Source: Streptococcaceae bacterium
GTDB taxonomy: Bacteria > Bacillota > Bacilli > Lactobacillales > Streptococcaceae
DNA length: 16,022 bases
Direction of reading: 5' to 3'
NCBI GenBank assembly: GCA_031285105.1
Contig: JAITWV010000371.1
Span: 1-16,022, forward strand
Made by a program: the position numbers and the translations under genes. The notes beneath the pieces were generated by a model. The model was not told the DNA's origin and searched no databases. It worked only from the letters and a program-made list of their open reading frames with translations. Below are positions 1-6,877 of the stretch, in pieces; positions within the stretch are counted from its first letter, which is position 1, and each line of letters begins with the position of its first letter.

Positions 1-462
1 CACCCAAAAACGATGAACGAACAAATTCACCAACGAAATATTGAAAGTATTGTGATTTCATTTGATATTCGCCTACCAGAAGAAGAAGAGATGCAAAAAT
101 TAACTATTTCAGAAGAGCAAAAAGTTTACGATATTGTGCGTTTGAGAAAAATTGATGGCGATGAATTTTCGCTTGAATATACAACGATGCCTGTAAATTT
201 GATTCCGGGACTAACGATTGATGTTTTGAAAGGGTCAATTTATGCGTATATTGTGGAAAAGTTAGGTTTGAGTATTGGGCAGGCAAATCGAATTGTGCGT
301 GCAGATAAGTCAGATATTTTTGATCAGAAATATTTGCATTTAAAAGAAGATGAGCCTGTTTTGGAGCTGGAGCAAGTGGCTTATTTAAGTTGTGGAAAAC
401 CTTTTGAGTATTCTTATACGAGGGATCATTATTTGAAAAGAGAGTTGACTTATGTGCCTTAG
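1..462 (+). CDS. GntR-family transcriptional regulator, C-terminal UTRA ligand-binding domain (5' end outside window)
   Basis: The reading frame is open from base 1 (H-P-K-T before the first ATG at 13), so this is the 3' part of a gene that starts outside the window. The visible ~153 residues match the effector-binding UTRA domain of HutC-type GntR regulators. The signs are a 'VYDIVRLRKIDGD' strand (visible residues ~41-53), 'EYTTMPVNLIPGL', and the late 'LELEQVAYLSCGKPFEYSYTRDHY' segment, where the sugar-phosphate or other ligand usually sits. Family members are about 235-245 residues, so roughly 85-90 residues containing the winged-helix DNA-binding domain are missing to the left. In low-GC Firmicutes such proteins usually repress sugar-uptake genes. 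Its own target is probably upstream, because the following lacI gene has its own promoter and operator. The UTRA call is by pattern recognition; the ligand is unknown. Confidence 0.82.
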   Translation, partial: HPKTMNEQIHQRNIESIVISFDIRLPEEEEMQKLTISEEQKVYDIVRLRKIDGDEFSLEYTTMPVNLIPGLTIDVLKGSIYAYIVEKLGLSIGQANRIVRADKSDIFDQKYLHLKEDEPVLELEQVAYLSCGKPFEYSYTRDHYLKRELTYVP

Positions 463-502
463 GTAAATGAGAAAAATTTTCGATTATTTTTTATGAATAG
501 TA

Positions 503-531
503 AAGACAAAAATAAAATTAAAGATTATAAT
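503..531 (+). promoter_or_regulatory. Probable sigma-A promoter of the lacI-type gene
   Basis: AAGACA (503-508, matching the GACA of TTGACA) lies 17 bp before a perfect TATAAT (526-531). The predicted start point, about 538, falls inside the operator-like sequence at 531-544. A bound repressor would therefore block initiation, which fits autoregulation. Confidence 0.6.
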
Positions 532-544
532 TAAAACGGTTCAA
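531..544 (+). promoter_or_regulatory. LacI-type operator, copy 1 (lacI promoter)
   Basis: TTAAAACGGTTCAA is an imperfect palindrome centred on CG, the usual form of LacI/GalR-family sites. The same core recurs at 1574-1587 (reverse orientation), 1607-1620 and 1983-1996 and was not noticed elsewhere in the window. It overlaps the last base of the -10 box and the predicted start point of the lacI-type gene. Confidence 0.65.
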
Positions 545-567
545 ATAGAATAATTGGAGTGATGAAT

Positions 568-1560
568 TTGGTAACAATTAGAGAAGTAGCAGCACAAGCA
601 GGTGTATCAATTGGTACAGTTTCAAGATTTTTAAACGGAAAACAATTGAAAAAAGAGAATATGGAAAACATTGAAAAAGCAATAAAAGAACTTGGATATG
701 AAGAAAACATCATTGCAAAAGGACTAAAAAATAATAAAAGTTTATCAATTGGTGTTTTAGTTAATTCATTAACAGATATCTTTGCAACCTCAATCGTTTC
801 ACATTTGGAAAATCATTTAGAAGAGAACAATTATAGTATTATTTTAAGTGATTATCAAAATGACAACAAAAGATTAGAAAAAAAACTAGAATTTATGAAA
901 TCACGTTCGGTTGATGGCGTGGTGATTTTTCACTTAGAAGAAAATTTACCAATATTAACTAAAATGAAAGAGCAAAAAATTGCTATAGTTGCTGTCGATG
1001 CACCGATTAAAAATTTAAAAGTAGATACAGTGCTTGTTGATAATTATCAAGCCTCTTTCAAAGCTGTAGATACTCTTTTTGAATTAGGACATAATAAAAT
1101 TGGCGTAATAGCTGGACAAACAGGTCGTTACATAGGAAATGAACGTTTAAATGGCTATATTGACAGTATGAAGCAAAAAGGAATCTATAATAAAGAATTC
1201 ATTGAAATTGCGGATTATACACGACAATCAGGATACATGAAGACAAAAGAGTTATTGAAAAATCAAAAAATAACAGCTATTTATTCAACAAACTATTATA
1301 TGACTTTAGGAGCAGTTCAGGCGATTCAAGAAGCAAATTTATCTATTCCACAAGATATTTCAATTATTGGTTTTGATCATTTTGAATTAGTTGATATTAT
1401 CCAACCAAAACTCACAGTTATTGAACAACCAATTGAAAAAATGGGCGAAATGATTGGTAAACTAATTTTAGAACAGATAAAAAATGAATTTGAAAATCGA
1501 TATACAACTGTTGAATTAGAGACAAATCTTTTATTACGTGATTCAGTGAAAAAAATATAA
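568..1560 (+). CDS. LacI/GalR-family transcriptional repressor of the adjacent PTS operon
   Basis: A protein of 330 residues, the usual LacI-family length. Residues ~2-23 (VTIREVAAQAGVSIGTVSRF) are the helix-turn-helix. The hinge follows at about 45-60 and includes the leucine that normally enters the minor groove (AKGLKNNKSLSIGVLV). The rest is a periplasmic-binding-protein-like effector domain, with 'GHNKIGVIAG' and 'DISIIGFDHFELVDIIQPKLTVIEQP' typical of its second half. I place the start at TTG 568. GGAG at 556-559 is 8 bases upstream, and the protein then begins M-V-T-I-R-E-V as relatives do. ATG 562 is only 2 bases from that site and GTG 559 overlaps it. The gene is followed by the operon it probably controls, and matching operators lie in front of it, of EIIB and of EIIC, so autoregulation is likely. 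The inducer is unknown, presumably the phosphorylated substrate of the PTS. Confidence 0.9.
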   Translation: MVTIREVAAQAGVSIGTVSRFLNGKQLKKENMENIEKAIKELGYEENIIAKGLKNNKSLSIGVLVNSLTDIFATSIVSHLENHLEENNYSIILSDYQNDNKRLEKKLEFMKSRSVDGVVIFHLEENLPILTKMKEQKIAIVAVDAPIKNLKVDTVLVDNYQASFKAVDTLFELGHNKIGVIAGQTGRYIGNERLNGYIDSMKQKGIYNKEFIEIADYTRQSGYMKTKELLKNQKITAIYSTNYYMTLGAVQAIQEANLSIPQDISIIGFDHFELVDIIQPKLTVIEQPIEKMGEMIGKLILEQIKNEFENRYTTVELETNLLLRDSVKKI

Positions 1561-1567
1561 AAATCTC

Positions 1568-1596
1568 TTGCAATTGAACCGTTTTCATTTTATACT
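1568..1596 (+). promoter_or_regulatory. Promoter of the PTS operon
   Basis: TTGCAA (1568-1573) and TATACT (1591-1596) are separated by exactly 17 bp, a strong sigma-A arrangement. The whole spacer start is filled by a LacI-type operator (1574-1587). A second operator (1607-1620) covers the predicted start region, so this promoter should be tightly repressed. Confidence 0.72.
1574..1587 (-). promoter_or_regulatory. LacI-type operator, copy 2, inside the PTS promoter spacer
   Basis: TTGAACCGTTTTCA on the + strand is TGAAAACGGTTCAA on the - strand, differing from copies 1 and 4 at one position. Its centre is 33 bp from the centre of copy 3, about three helical turns, so two repressor dimers could bind on the same face. 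It also matches the CcpA cre consensus TGWAANCGNTNWCA at 12 of 14 positions, so CcpA could bind here too. Confidence 0.62.
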
Positions 1597-1606
1597 AAAC
1601 ATGAAA

Positions 1607-1620
1607 TTAAAACGGTTTAA
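1607..1620 (+). promoter_or_regulatory. LacI-type operator, copy 3, downstream of the PTS promoter
   Basis: TTAAAACGGTTTAA is the most symmetric of the four copies, with only one mismatched pair around the central CG. It lies between the -10 box and the EIIB ribosome binding site (AGGAGG, 1626-1631), a classic position for blocking transcription. Confidence 0.65.
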
Positions 1621-1638
1621 AAACTAGGAGGAAGAAAA

Positions 1639-1953
1639 ATGAACGTACTTTTAGCATGTGGTGGTGGGATGAGCTCTTCAATTCTTGCTGAAAATTTAGT
1701 CGCTGAAGCAATGAAAAATGGGAATACCGACTTCAAAATGGAAGCAACAGGAACGGAAGAAGTAGCTTTGAAAATGCAACAAAACAAGTGGGATGCCTTA
1801 TTATTAGCGCCTCAAGTGAGTTTTAGAAAAGCACATTTACAAGAAATTGCAGATGCCAATAATATTCCATTAATTCCAATTGAGGGCATTTTGTACACGC
1901 CAATGGGAATTCCAGATTTGTACAAATTAATTCAAAAGGAAGTAAAAAAATAA
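1639..1953 (+). CDS. PTS system lactose/cellobiose-class EIIB component
   Basis: A cytoplasmic phosphocarrier of 104 residues, the normal size for a stand-alone lac/cel-class EIIB. The N-terminal strand runs into the phosphorylation loop 'LACGGGMSSSILAENL', with the accepting cysteine at residue 7. It takes phosphate from the EIIA encoded at the end of the operon and passes it to the sugar crossing EIIC. The start is an ATG 7 bases after an AGGAGG site. It is the first structural gene behind the repressed promoter and is separated from EIIC by 68 bases holding another operator and a small hairpin. The family assignment is firm. Which sugar (cellobiose, chitobiose, lichenan fragments or other) cannot be read from EIIB. 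Confidence 0.94.
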   Translation: MNVLLACGGGMSSSILAENLVAEAMKNGNTDFKMEATGTEEVALKMQQNKWDALLLAPQVSFRKAHLQEIADANNIPLIPIEGILYTPMGIPDLYKLIQKEVKK

Positions 1954-1972
1954 GGGAGTTCTCCTTTATTTT
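1952..1972 (+). terminator. Weak terminator or attenuator-like hairpin between EIIB and EIIC
   Basis: AAGGGAG (1952-1958) can pair with CTCCTTT (1961-1967), giving about 5-6 usable pairs once a 4-base loop is allowed. A T-rich run (TATTTTT) follows. It starts inside the EIIB stop codon. It could lower read-through into EIIC or mark the EIIB transcript end, but it is small and may do nothing. Confidence 0.35.
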
Positions 1973-2000
1973 TACAATAAAATTAAAACGGTTCAATTAT
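1971..2000 (+). promoter_or_regulatory. Possible second promoter in front of EIIC
   Basis: TTTACA (1971-1976) and AATTAT (1995-2000, 4/6 to TATAAT) are 18 bp apart. The fourth LacI-type operator fills the spacer, as at the EIIB promoter. The shared layout is the main support, because the -10 box is mediocre. Confidence 0.42.
1983..1996 (+). promoter_or_regulatory. LacI-type operator, copy 4, upstream of EIIC
   Basis: TTAAAACGGTTCAA is identical over all 14 bases to copy 1 in front of the lacI-type gene. It lies 26 bases before the EIIC start codon and inside the spacer of a possible promoter. Confidence 0.62.
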
Positions 2001-2021
2001 GAAAGGGAGGATTTTAGCTAA

Positions 2022-3365
2022 ATGCAAGCACAAGCAAAGAAATTTAATTTTACTAAAGTAGTAGAAACGATGGGAAATATTGCCAATAATAGGTACATGA
2101 CCGCAATCAGAAACGGAATGAGTGTGATTATCCCCGTTACAATTATTGGTTCAATGTTTATTGTTCTTTTGAATTTACCAAGTGATTCATGGAAAGAATT
2201 TATTGCTCCTTTTGCACAAGATTTACGCATACCAATGATTTTTACAATGGACTTTATGTCAATTTATGTCTGTGTTGGTGTTGCTTCCTCATTGGCGAGT
2301 GTTTACAAAATTGATAAAACATCTACAAGTGTCTTAGCTGTTTTAGCCTTTTTAATTGCAGCAATCACACCAGCAAATATTAGTGCCGAAATTGCTGAGA
2401 GTACTGGTCTTGGTGTTAGTGGAACAGTATTACCGATGGGGAATTTTGGTGCTGGTGGTTTGTTTACGGCTATTGTTTTATCTATTTTTACAGTAGAAGT
2501 AGTTCGTTTTTGTAAGCAAAGAAACCTTGTGATTAAAATGCCAAACGGTGTGCCAACTTCAGTTATTAATTCATTTGCAGCTTTAATTCCAGGAGCGTTT
2601 GTTATTGCGACAGCTTGGGTCCTTAAGGTTGTTTTCAATTTTAATATTAACAGTGCATTGCAATGGGTCTTTTCTCCAATTCGATTTTTTGCCGGAGACA
2701 ACGCATTATCAGTTATTATTCCAATTTTATTGATTACGATTGTTTGGATTTTTGGTATTCATGGAATGATTATTGCAACACCAATTCTTTATCCATTCTG
2801 GTATGAAAATTTAAATGCCAATATGAGTGCGGCTGCTGCTGGTGAAGTGATTCCACATTTTATGACAGAGCAGTTTTTCCAATGGTTTGTTTGGATTGGT
2901 GGAGCCGGAGCAACGTTATCTTTAGCGTTCTTGATGGCATTTTTAGGAAAATCAGAATTTAGTAAAAAAATGGGTCGTTTCACTATTATTCCGGGTATTT
3001 TTAATATTAATGAGCCTTTGATTTTTGGTGTTCCTATTGTGATGAATCCATTTTTTGCTATTCCATTTATTGCTGCACCAATTGCGATGGGCTTAGTTAC
3101 TTATTTAGCAATGGGAGTGTTTCATTTAGTGAATTATCCAACAGCAATTGCTCCGTGGACTTTACCAGCACCAATTGGCGCGATGATGGCAACAGGTTTA
3201 GACTGGCGTGCCGCTGTTTTAGCAATGGTTAATATTGGTGTTGCCGGTGTGATTTATTTCCCATTTTTTAAAGCATTCGATAAGAGCATGCTTGCTAAAG
3301 AAGAAGCAGCAAAACTGGAAGAAGCAAACGAACAACAAAACTTACAAATGGTTGAAAGTGTATAA
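2022..3365 (+). CDS. PTS system lactose/cellobiose-class EIIC permease
   Basis: The membrane sugar transporter of the PTS, 447 residues with about ten hydrophobic segments, the normal size for the CelB/ChbC type. Two landmarks of the substrate pocket are visible. One is 'IFGIHGMIIATP' around residues 243-254, with the sugar-binding histidine of the GIHG motif near 247. The other is 'FNINEPLIFGVPIVMNP' around 327-342, with the conserved glutamate near 331. The C-terminal ~25 residues are polar and cytoplasmic (KEEAAKLEEANEQQN). The start is an ATG preceded by GGGAGG at 2005-2010. It works with the EIIB before it and the EIIA at the end of the operon. The NINEP-type pocket fits a glucosyl- or glucosaminyl-type disaccharide (family knowledge). 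The exact sugar is inference. Confidence 0.94.
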   Translation: MQAQAKKFNFTKVVETMGNIANNRYMTAIRNGMSVIIPVTIIGSMFIVLLNLPSDSWKEFIAPFAQDLRIPMIFTMDFMSIYVCVGVASSLASVYKIDKTSTSVLAVLAFLIAAITPANISAEIAESTGLGVSGTVLPMGNFGAGGLFTAIVLSIFTVEVVRFCKQRNLVIKMPNGVPTSVINSFAALIPGAFVIATAWVLKVVFNFNINSALQWVFSPIRFFAGDNALSVIIPILLITIVWIFGIHGMIIATPILYPFWYENLNANMSAAAAGEVIPHFMTEQFFQWFVWIGGAGATLSLAFLMAFLGKSEFSKKMGRFTIIPGIFNINEPLIFGVPIVMNPFFAIPFIAAPIAMGLVTYLAMGVFHLVNYPTAIAPWTLPAPIGAMMATGLDWRAAVLAMVNIGVAGVIYFPFFKAFDKSMLAKEEAAKLEEANEQQNLQMVESV

Positions 3366-3378
3366 AAGAGGAGAATAG

Positions 3379-4476
3379 ATGTTAGGAATTTCGATTTACC
3401 CATATAAGGAAAAAGAAAAAGAGACATTTGCTTATATAGAATTAGCAGCTAAGTATGGATTTGGACGTGTGTTTACAAATCTTTTGATGTTAGAACCAGG
3501 AAAAGAAGAAGAGACTTTATCTAAGATGAAAAAGGCGATTCTTCATGCTAGAAAATTCGATATGGAAGTGATATTAGACTTAAATCCAGCTGTTTTTGAA
3601 CAATTAGGCATTGGTTATAGCGATTTGTCTTTCTTTCAAGAAATGGGTGCTACAGGTATTCGTTTAGACAGCACTTTTGATGGGTTAGTTGAATCTTTAA
3701 TGACATTTGATCAAACGAATTTAGATTTGGAAGTAAATATTTCAAATGATACTTATTATTTAGAAAATGTCTTGTCTTATCAAGCAAATCGTAAACGAAT
3801 CATTGGTTGTCATAATTTTTATCCACAACGTTTTACAGGACTTGACTATGATTATTTTATGAAATGTTCTAAGAAATTTAAAAAACTTGGCTTACGCACG
3901 GCTGCTTTTGTTAATTCACACGCAGCCAAGCACGGTCCACATGTTTATACAGATGGTTTATGTACACTAGAAATACATCGTGATATGCCAATCGAACTAC
4001 AAGCAAAACACCTTATCGCAATGGGATTAATTGATGATATTATTATTGCCAATAGTTTTGCAAGCGAAGAAGAATTAAAAACTTTAGGAAATTTTAGACC
4101 TGAACAAATAGAGTTAGATGTAGAATTTCTTTCAGGTACAAGTGCAATAGAAGAAGAGATTGTCTTAGAAAATCAACATTTCAATCGAGGGGATATCAAT
4201 AGTTATTCCATTCGCTCAACTTATGTCAAATTGAAATATAACCAAGAAACGATCGAACCAAATAATACACTTCATGAGATTGATTTTGGAGATATTACCA
4301 TTGGAAATAATTCATTTGGTCAATATAAAGCCGAGCTAAATATTGTAAAACAAAAAATGCCCAATCAAAAAGAAGAAAAAAACGTAGTAGCAAAAATCAA
4401 AGAAGACAATCAGTTTTTAATTCCTTATATTAAACCATGGTCGAAATTCCGTTTTAGAAAAGGAGTTGAAAAATGA
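3379..4476 (+). CDS. DUF871 / MupG-like protein, putative 6-phospho-glycosidase
   Basis: A protein of 365 residues. The first ~235 residues look like the TIM-barrel domain of the DUF871/MupG family: 'LGISIYPYKE' at the N terminus, 'ATGIRLDSTF' (91-100), 'GCHNFYPQRFTGLDYDYF' (143-160) and 'GPHVYTDGLCTLEIHR' (186-201). The rest forms the smaller C-terminal domain of this family. The characterised member, S. aureus MupG, cleaves N-acetylmuramic acid 6-phosphate from a phosphorylated cell-wall disaccharide. Here no murQ etherase gene is adjacent, so that exact substrate is not supported; a related phosphorylated disaccharide is more cautious. No signal peptide is seen, so it should act in the cytoplasm on what the PTS delivers. 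GAGGAG lies 5 bases before the ATG. Its stop overlaps the start of the next gene (ATGA), implying coupled translation. Confidence 0.85.
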   Translation: MLGISIYPYKEKEKETFAYIELAAKYGFGRVFTNLLMLEPGKEEETLSKMKKAILHARKFDMEVILDLNPAVFEQLGIGYSDLSFFQEMGATGIRLDSTFDGLVESLMTFDQTNLDLEVNISNDTYYLENVLSYQANRKRIIGCHNFYPQRFTGLDYDYFMKCSKKFKKLGLRTAAFVNSHAAKHGPHVYTDGLCTLEIHRDMPIELQAKHLIAMGLIDDIIIANSFASEEELKTLGNFRPEQIELDVEFLSGTSAIEEEIVLENQHFNRGDINSYSIRSTYVKLKYNQETIEPNNTLHEIDFGDITIGNNSFGQYKAELNIVKQKMPNQKEEKNVVAKIKEDNQFLIPYIKPWSKFRFRKGVEK

Positions 4477-6464
4477 GTTTACCTTATCGCCAAATTCATT
4501 TAGATTTTCATACACCAAGTTTGCCTTTTGAACTTGCAAAGGACTTTGATAAAAATGAATTTCAAACAAGATTAAAAAAAGCACACGTGAACTCAATCAC
4601 TCTGGCTGGAAGATGTCATCATGGATATATTTACTACGATAGTCAATTGCCAGCAAAACATCCACAAATGAAAAAAGATTTTTTAATGGAACAAATAGAT
4701 GCTTGCCATGAAATTGGTGTTCGTGCGCCTATTTATTTAACAGTTGGTTGGGATGCTTTTAGTGCAGACAATCATCCAGAATGGTTAGAGCGAAAAATTG
4801 ATGGAAGTTTATATGGTTTTGAAGATTTCGGTCAGTTGTCGCCAGGATGGAAAACCTTATGCTTTAATACGCCATATTTGGATTATTTAAAAGAACAAAT
4901 TTCTGAAACCATTCAACATTTTGGGGAAAAATTAGATGGGTTATTCTTTGATATTGTTTGGCAAGATGTTTGTTACTGTAATAATTGTACGAAAAAAATG
5001 ATTGAAAAAGGGTATGATCCACAAGATGAAACATTACGTGGGCGCTTTGCCAAAGAAACTGAATTGTTTTTAAAAGAAGAAATTTACAAAACCGTTCAAC
5101 AGCATAATCATGACTTACCAATTTTCTTTAATGAAGGCAATATTTTACCATCTATTCGTCCAAATTTACATCAATATGGACATTTAGAAATTGAGTCTTT
5201 ACCAAGTGGTGAATGGGGTTATCAACATTTTCCTACAGTTGCGCGTTATGCCAAAAATCTTGGAAAAGACTATGTAGGAATGACAGGGAAATTTCATAAA
5301 GTATGGGCAGATTTTGGAAGTTATAAAAATCAAGCAGCTCTAGAATATGAATGTTTCTTAGCCTTGGCGCATGGATCAAAATGTTCAATTGGCGATCAAA
5401 TGTATCCTCAAGGAACGCTTCAAAAAACAACTTACGAGCTAATTGGCAAAGTTTATGAGCAAGTAGAACGTTTAGAAAGTTACAACGATGACACAAGCGC
5501 AGTAACTGAAATTGCCATTGTTCATCCTGGAATTGTTCAACAAGGAGAGCAAAAAGTAGACCTTTCTTTAGCGGGTGCAGTAAATATGCTAAATGAAGAA
5601 GATTATCAATTTGATATTGTCGATCAAATGATGGATTGGCAAAAATATCGTTTGTTAATTTTGCCAGATAAAATTACTTTAACAAAAGAACTAGCACAAA
5701 AAATTGAAGAATATCTTAAAAAAGGTGGCAAAATTCTTGCTACTTATCAAAGTGGTTTGAATGAAAGCAAGAATTTTTTGAAAAATTGGGGAATCAATTA
5801 TGTTAAGGAAAATCCTTTTGTTCCAACTTATGGGATTTATCATCTTGATAATTTGCCAAAAGAGGAGATTGTTCTTCATGGTAAAAGTCTAGAAGTTGAA
5901 TTAGAAAATGCACAAATACTAGGTGAAGAAATTCGTCCGATGTATCAACGAAATTTCCAACATTATTTTTCACATTTTCAAGCACCAATAGGAGAAAAAA
6001 GCGATTATCCAGTTGCAACTCAAAATAATGAAGTCATCTATTTCAGTCATCCATTATTTGAAATGTATAAAATTCATGGCGTGCAGCAATATAAACAAAT
6101 GGTTATTGAAGCTTTAGTATATCTGTTAGATGGAAAAAAAATAATTCAAACGAACTTGCCAAAAGCATCAGATGTTATTGTAAATAAAAAGAATCATGAA
6201 AAAGAAATTCTTGTAAATTTACTTTATTATGTCCCAGAAAGAAAATCTTTATTATTGGATACGATTGAAGACAAAGTTTTACTCAAAGATTATGAAGTTG
6301 AATTAGACATATCCTATCTTTTATCCACAAATGAAATTACAATTGATGAGGTAAAATCAATTGTTGACAAACAGAATTTGGAGTTTAACTATCAAAATGG
6401 AAAATTAAAGATGCAAATTCCACAAATTCACGGCTATCAAATTATCAAGATTAATTATAATTAA
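4473..6464 (+). CDS. Putative cytoplasmic glycosidase, GHL6-like TIM barrel plus beta-galactosidase-trimerisation-like domain
   Basis: 663 residues, no signal peptide. Residues ~1-335 resemble the barrel of hypothetical glycosyl hydrolases (GHL6, distantly GH42/GH151). The marks are 'RQIHLDFHTP' (6-15), 'GVRAPIYLTVGWDAF..HPEWL', and 'DGLFFDIVWQDVCYCNNC' (155-172), with D160 as a candidate catalytic acid at a strand end and a C167-x-C169-xx-C172 cluster. 'LEIESLPSGEWGY' (238-250) carries further acidic candidates. Residues ~345-540 resemble the GATase-like trimerisation domain of GH42 enzymes (EIAIVHPG; 'YRLLILPDKITL'; 'YLKKGGKILATYQSG'). The tail from ~560 is probably a beta domain. Translation is coupled to the MupG-like gene by an ATGA overlap and its own AAAAGGAG. 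Placement inside a PTS operon suggests a cytoplasmic, perhaps 6-phosphorylated, substrate. I do not recognise a characterised close relative; linkage and sugar are unknown, and the catalytic residues are inferred. Confidence 0.75.
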   Translation: MSLPYRQIHLDFHTPSLPFELAKDFDKNEFQTRLKKAHVNSITLAGRCHHGYIYYDSQLPAKHPQMKKDFLMEQIDACHEIGVRAPIYLTVGWDAFSADNHPEWLERKIDGSLYGFEDFGQLSPGWKTLCFNTPYLDYLKEQISETIQHFGEKLDGLFFDIVWQDVCYCNNCTKKMIEKGYDPQDETLRGRFAKETELFLKEEIYKTVQQHNHDLPIFFNEGNILPSIRPNLHQYGHLEIESLPSGEWGYQHFPTVARYAKNLGKDYVGMTGKFHKVWADFGSYKNQAALEYECFLALAHGSKCSIGDQMYPQGTLQKTTYELIGKVYEQVERLESYNDDTSAVTEIAIVHPGIVQQGEQKVDLSLAGAVNMLNEEDYQFDIVDQMMDWQKYRLLILPDKITLTKELAQKIEEYLKKGGKILATYQSGLNESKNFLKNWGINYVKENPFVPTYGIYHLDNLPKEEIVLHGKSLEVELENAQILGEEIRPMYQRNFQHYFSHFQAPIGEKSDYPVATQNNEVIYFSHPLFEMYKIHGVQQYKQMVIEALVYLLDGKKIIQTNLPKASDVIVNKKNHEKEILVNLLYYVPERKSLLLDTIEDKVLLKDYEVELDISYLLSTNEITIDEVKSIVDKQNLEFNYQNGKLKMQIPQIHGYQIIKINYN

Positions 6465-6473
6465 GGAGCAGCA

Positions 6474-6800
6474 ATGGAAGGTTTAGAACTAGTTTCATTC
6501 AATATCATCAGCAATGTTGGTACAGCTAAGTCAATGGTTATGGAAGCGATGAAAGAATCGCGTACAGGTAACTTTAAAGAAGCTGAATTGTTAATTGAAC
6601 AAGCAAATCAATATTTGGTTGTTGGAGAAAAGGAACACTTCAAAGTAATTACTCAAGAAGCAAAAGAAAAAAATGTTGAATTAACTCTTTTATTCATGCA
6701 TGCCGAAGATCAGTTGATGTCGACTGTTACTTTGCGTGATATTGCTTTAGAAATGATGCATATGAACCAAATGATCTATGAGTTGAAAGCATCTATATAA
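6474..6800 (+). CDS. PTS system lactose/cellobiose-class EIIA component
   Basis: A cytoplasmic phosphocarrier of 108 residues, predicted to form the all-helical trimer of this family. The active site is 'LLFMHAEDQLMS' with the phosphorylated histidine at residue 76 and the following conserved aspartate at 79. 'FNIISNVGTAKSMVMEAM' (9-26) is the usual N-terminal helix. It receives phosphate from HPr and donates it to Cys7 of the EIIB encoded earlier. The start has AAGGAG five bases upstream, and the gene is only 9 bases after the glycosidase gene. Being last in the operon, with the enzyme genes inserted between EIIC and EIIA, it completes a full PTS and shows that the two hydrolase-like genes are part of the transport unit. 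It is followed directly by a strong terminator. Confidence 0.95.
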   Translation: MEGLELVSFNIISNVGTAKSMVMEAMKESRTGNFKEAELLIEQANQYLVVGEKEHFKVITQEAKEKNVELTLLFMHAEDQLMSTVTLRDIALEMMHMNQMIYELKASI

Positions 6801-6846
6801 AAACAAGAGATGAAATCAAATAACAGATTTCATCTCTTGTTTTTTG
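6801..6846 (+). terminator. Rho-independent terminator of the PTS operon, probably bidirectional
   Basis: A perfect 17-bp stem (6801-6817 with 6826-6842) has an 8-base loop and runs into a T tract (6840-6845). It begins right after the EIIA stop codon. The A run at the left end gives a T tract on the other strand, so it can also end the leftward araC-type transcript whose stop codon is at 6878. Confidence 0.93.
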
Positions 6847-6877
6847 TGTTTTTCACTAATTTAGCTCATTTTGTTTT

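Noticed and set aside
470..495. GAAAAATTTTC followed by a T-rich stretch after the GntR-type gene, as a possible terminator
   Set aside because: The self-complementary part is about 5 bp of A/T with no room for a loop; too weak to call.
2303..2701. A 132-codon leftward open frame inside the EIIC gene
   Set aside because: It lies wholly antisense to a certain PTS permease, has no supporting ribosome binding site and reads as low-complexity frame shadow; the other opposite-strand frames within galK, galM, galT and the glycosidase gene were dropped for the same reason.
3379..4476. Assigning the DUF871 protein outright as MupG in muropeptide recycling
   Set aside because: No MurNAc-6-phosphate etherase, amidase or MurNAc-type PTS lies nearby, and the PTS here is of the lac/cel class, so only a family-level call is justified.
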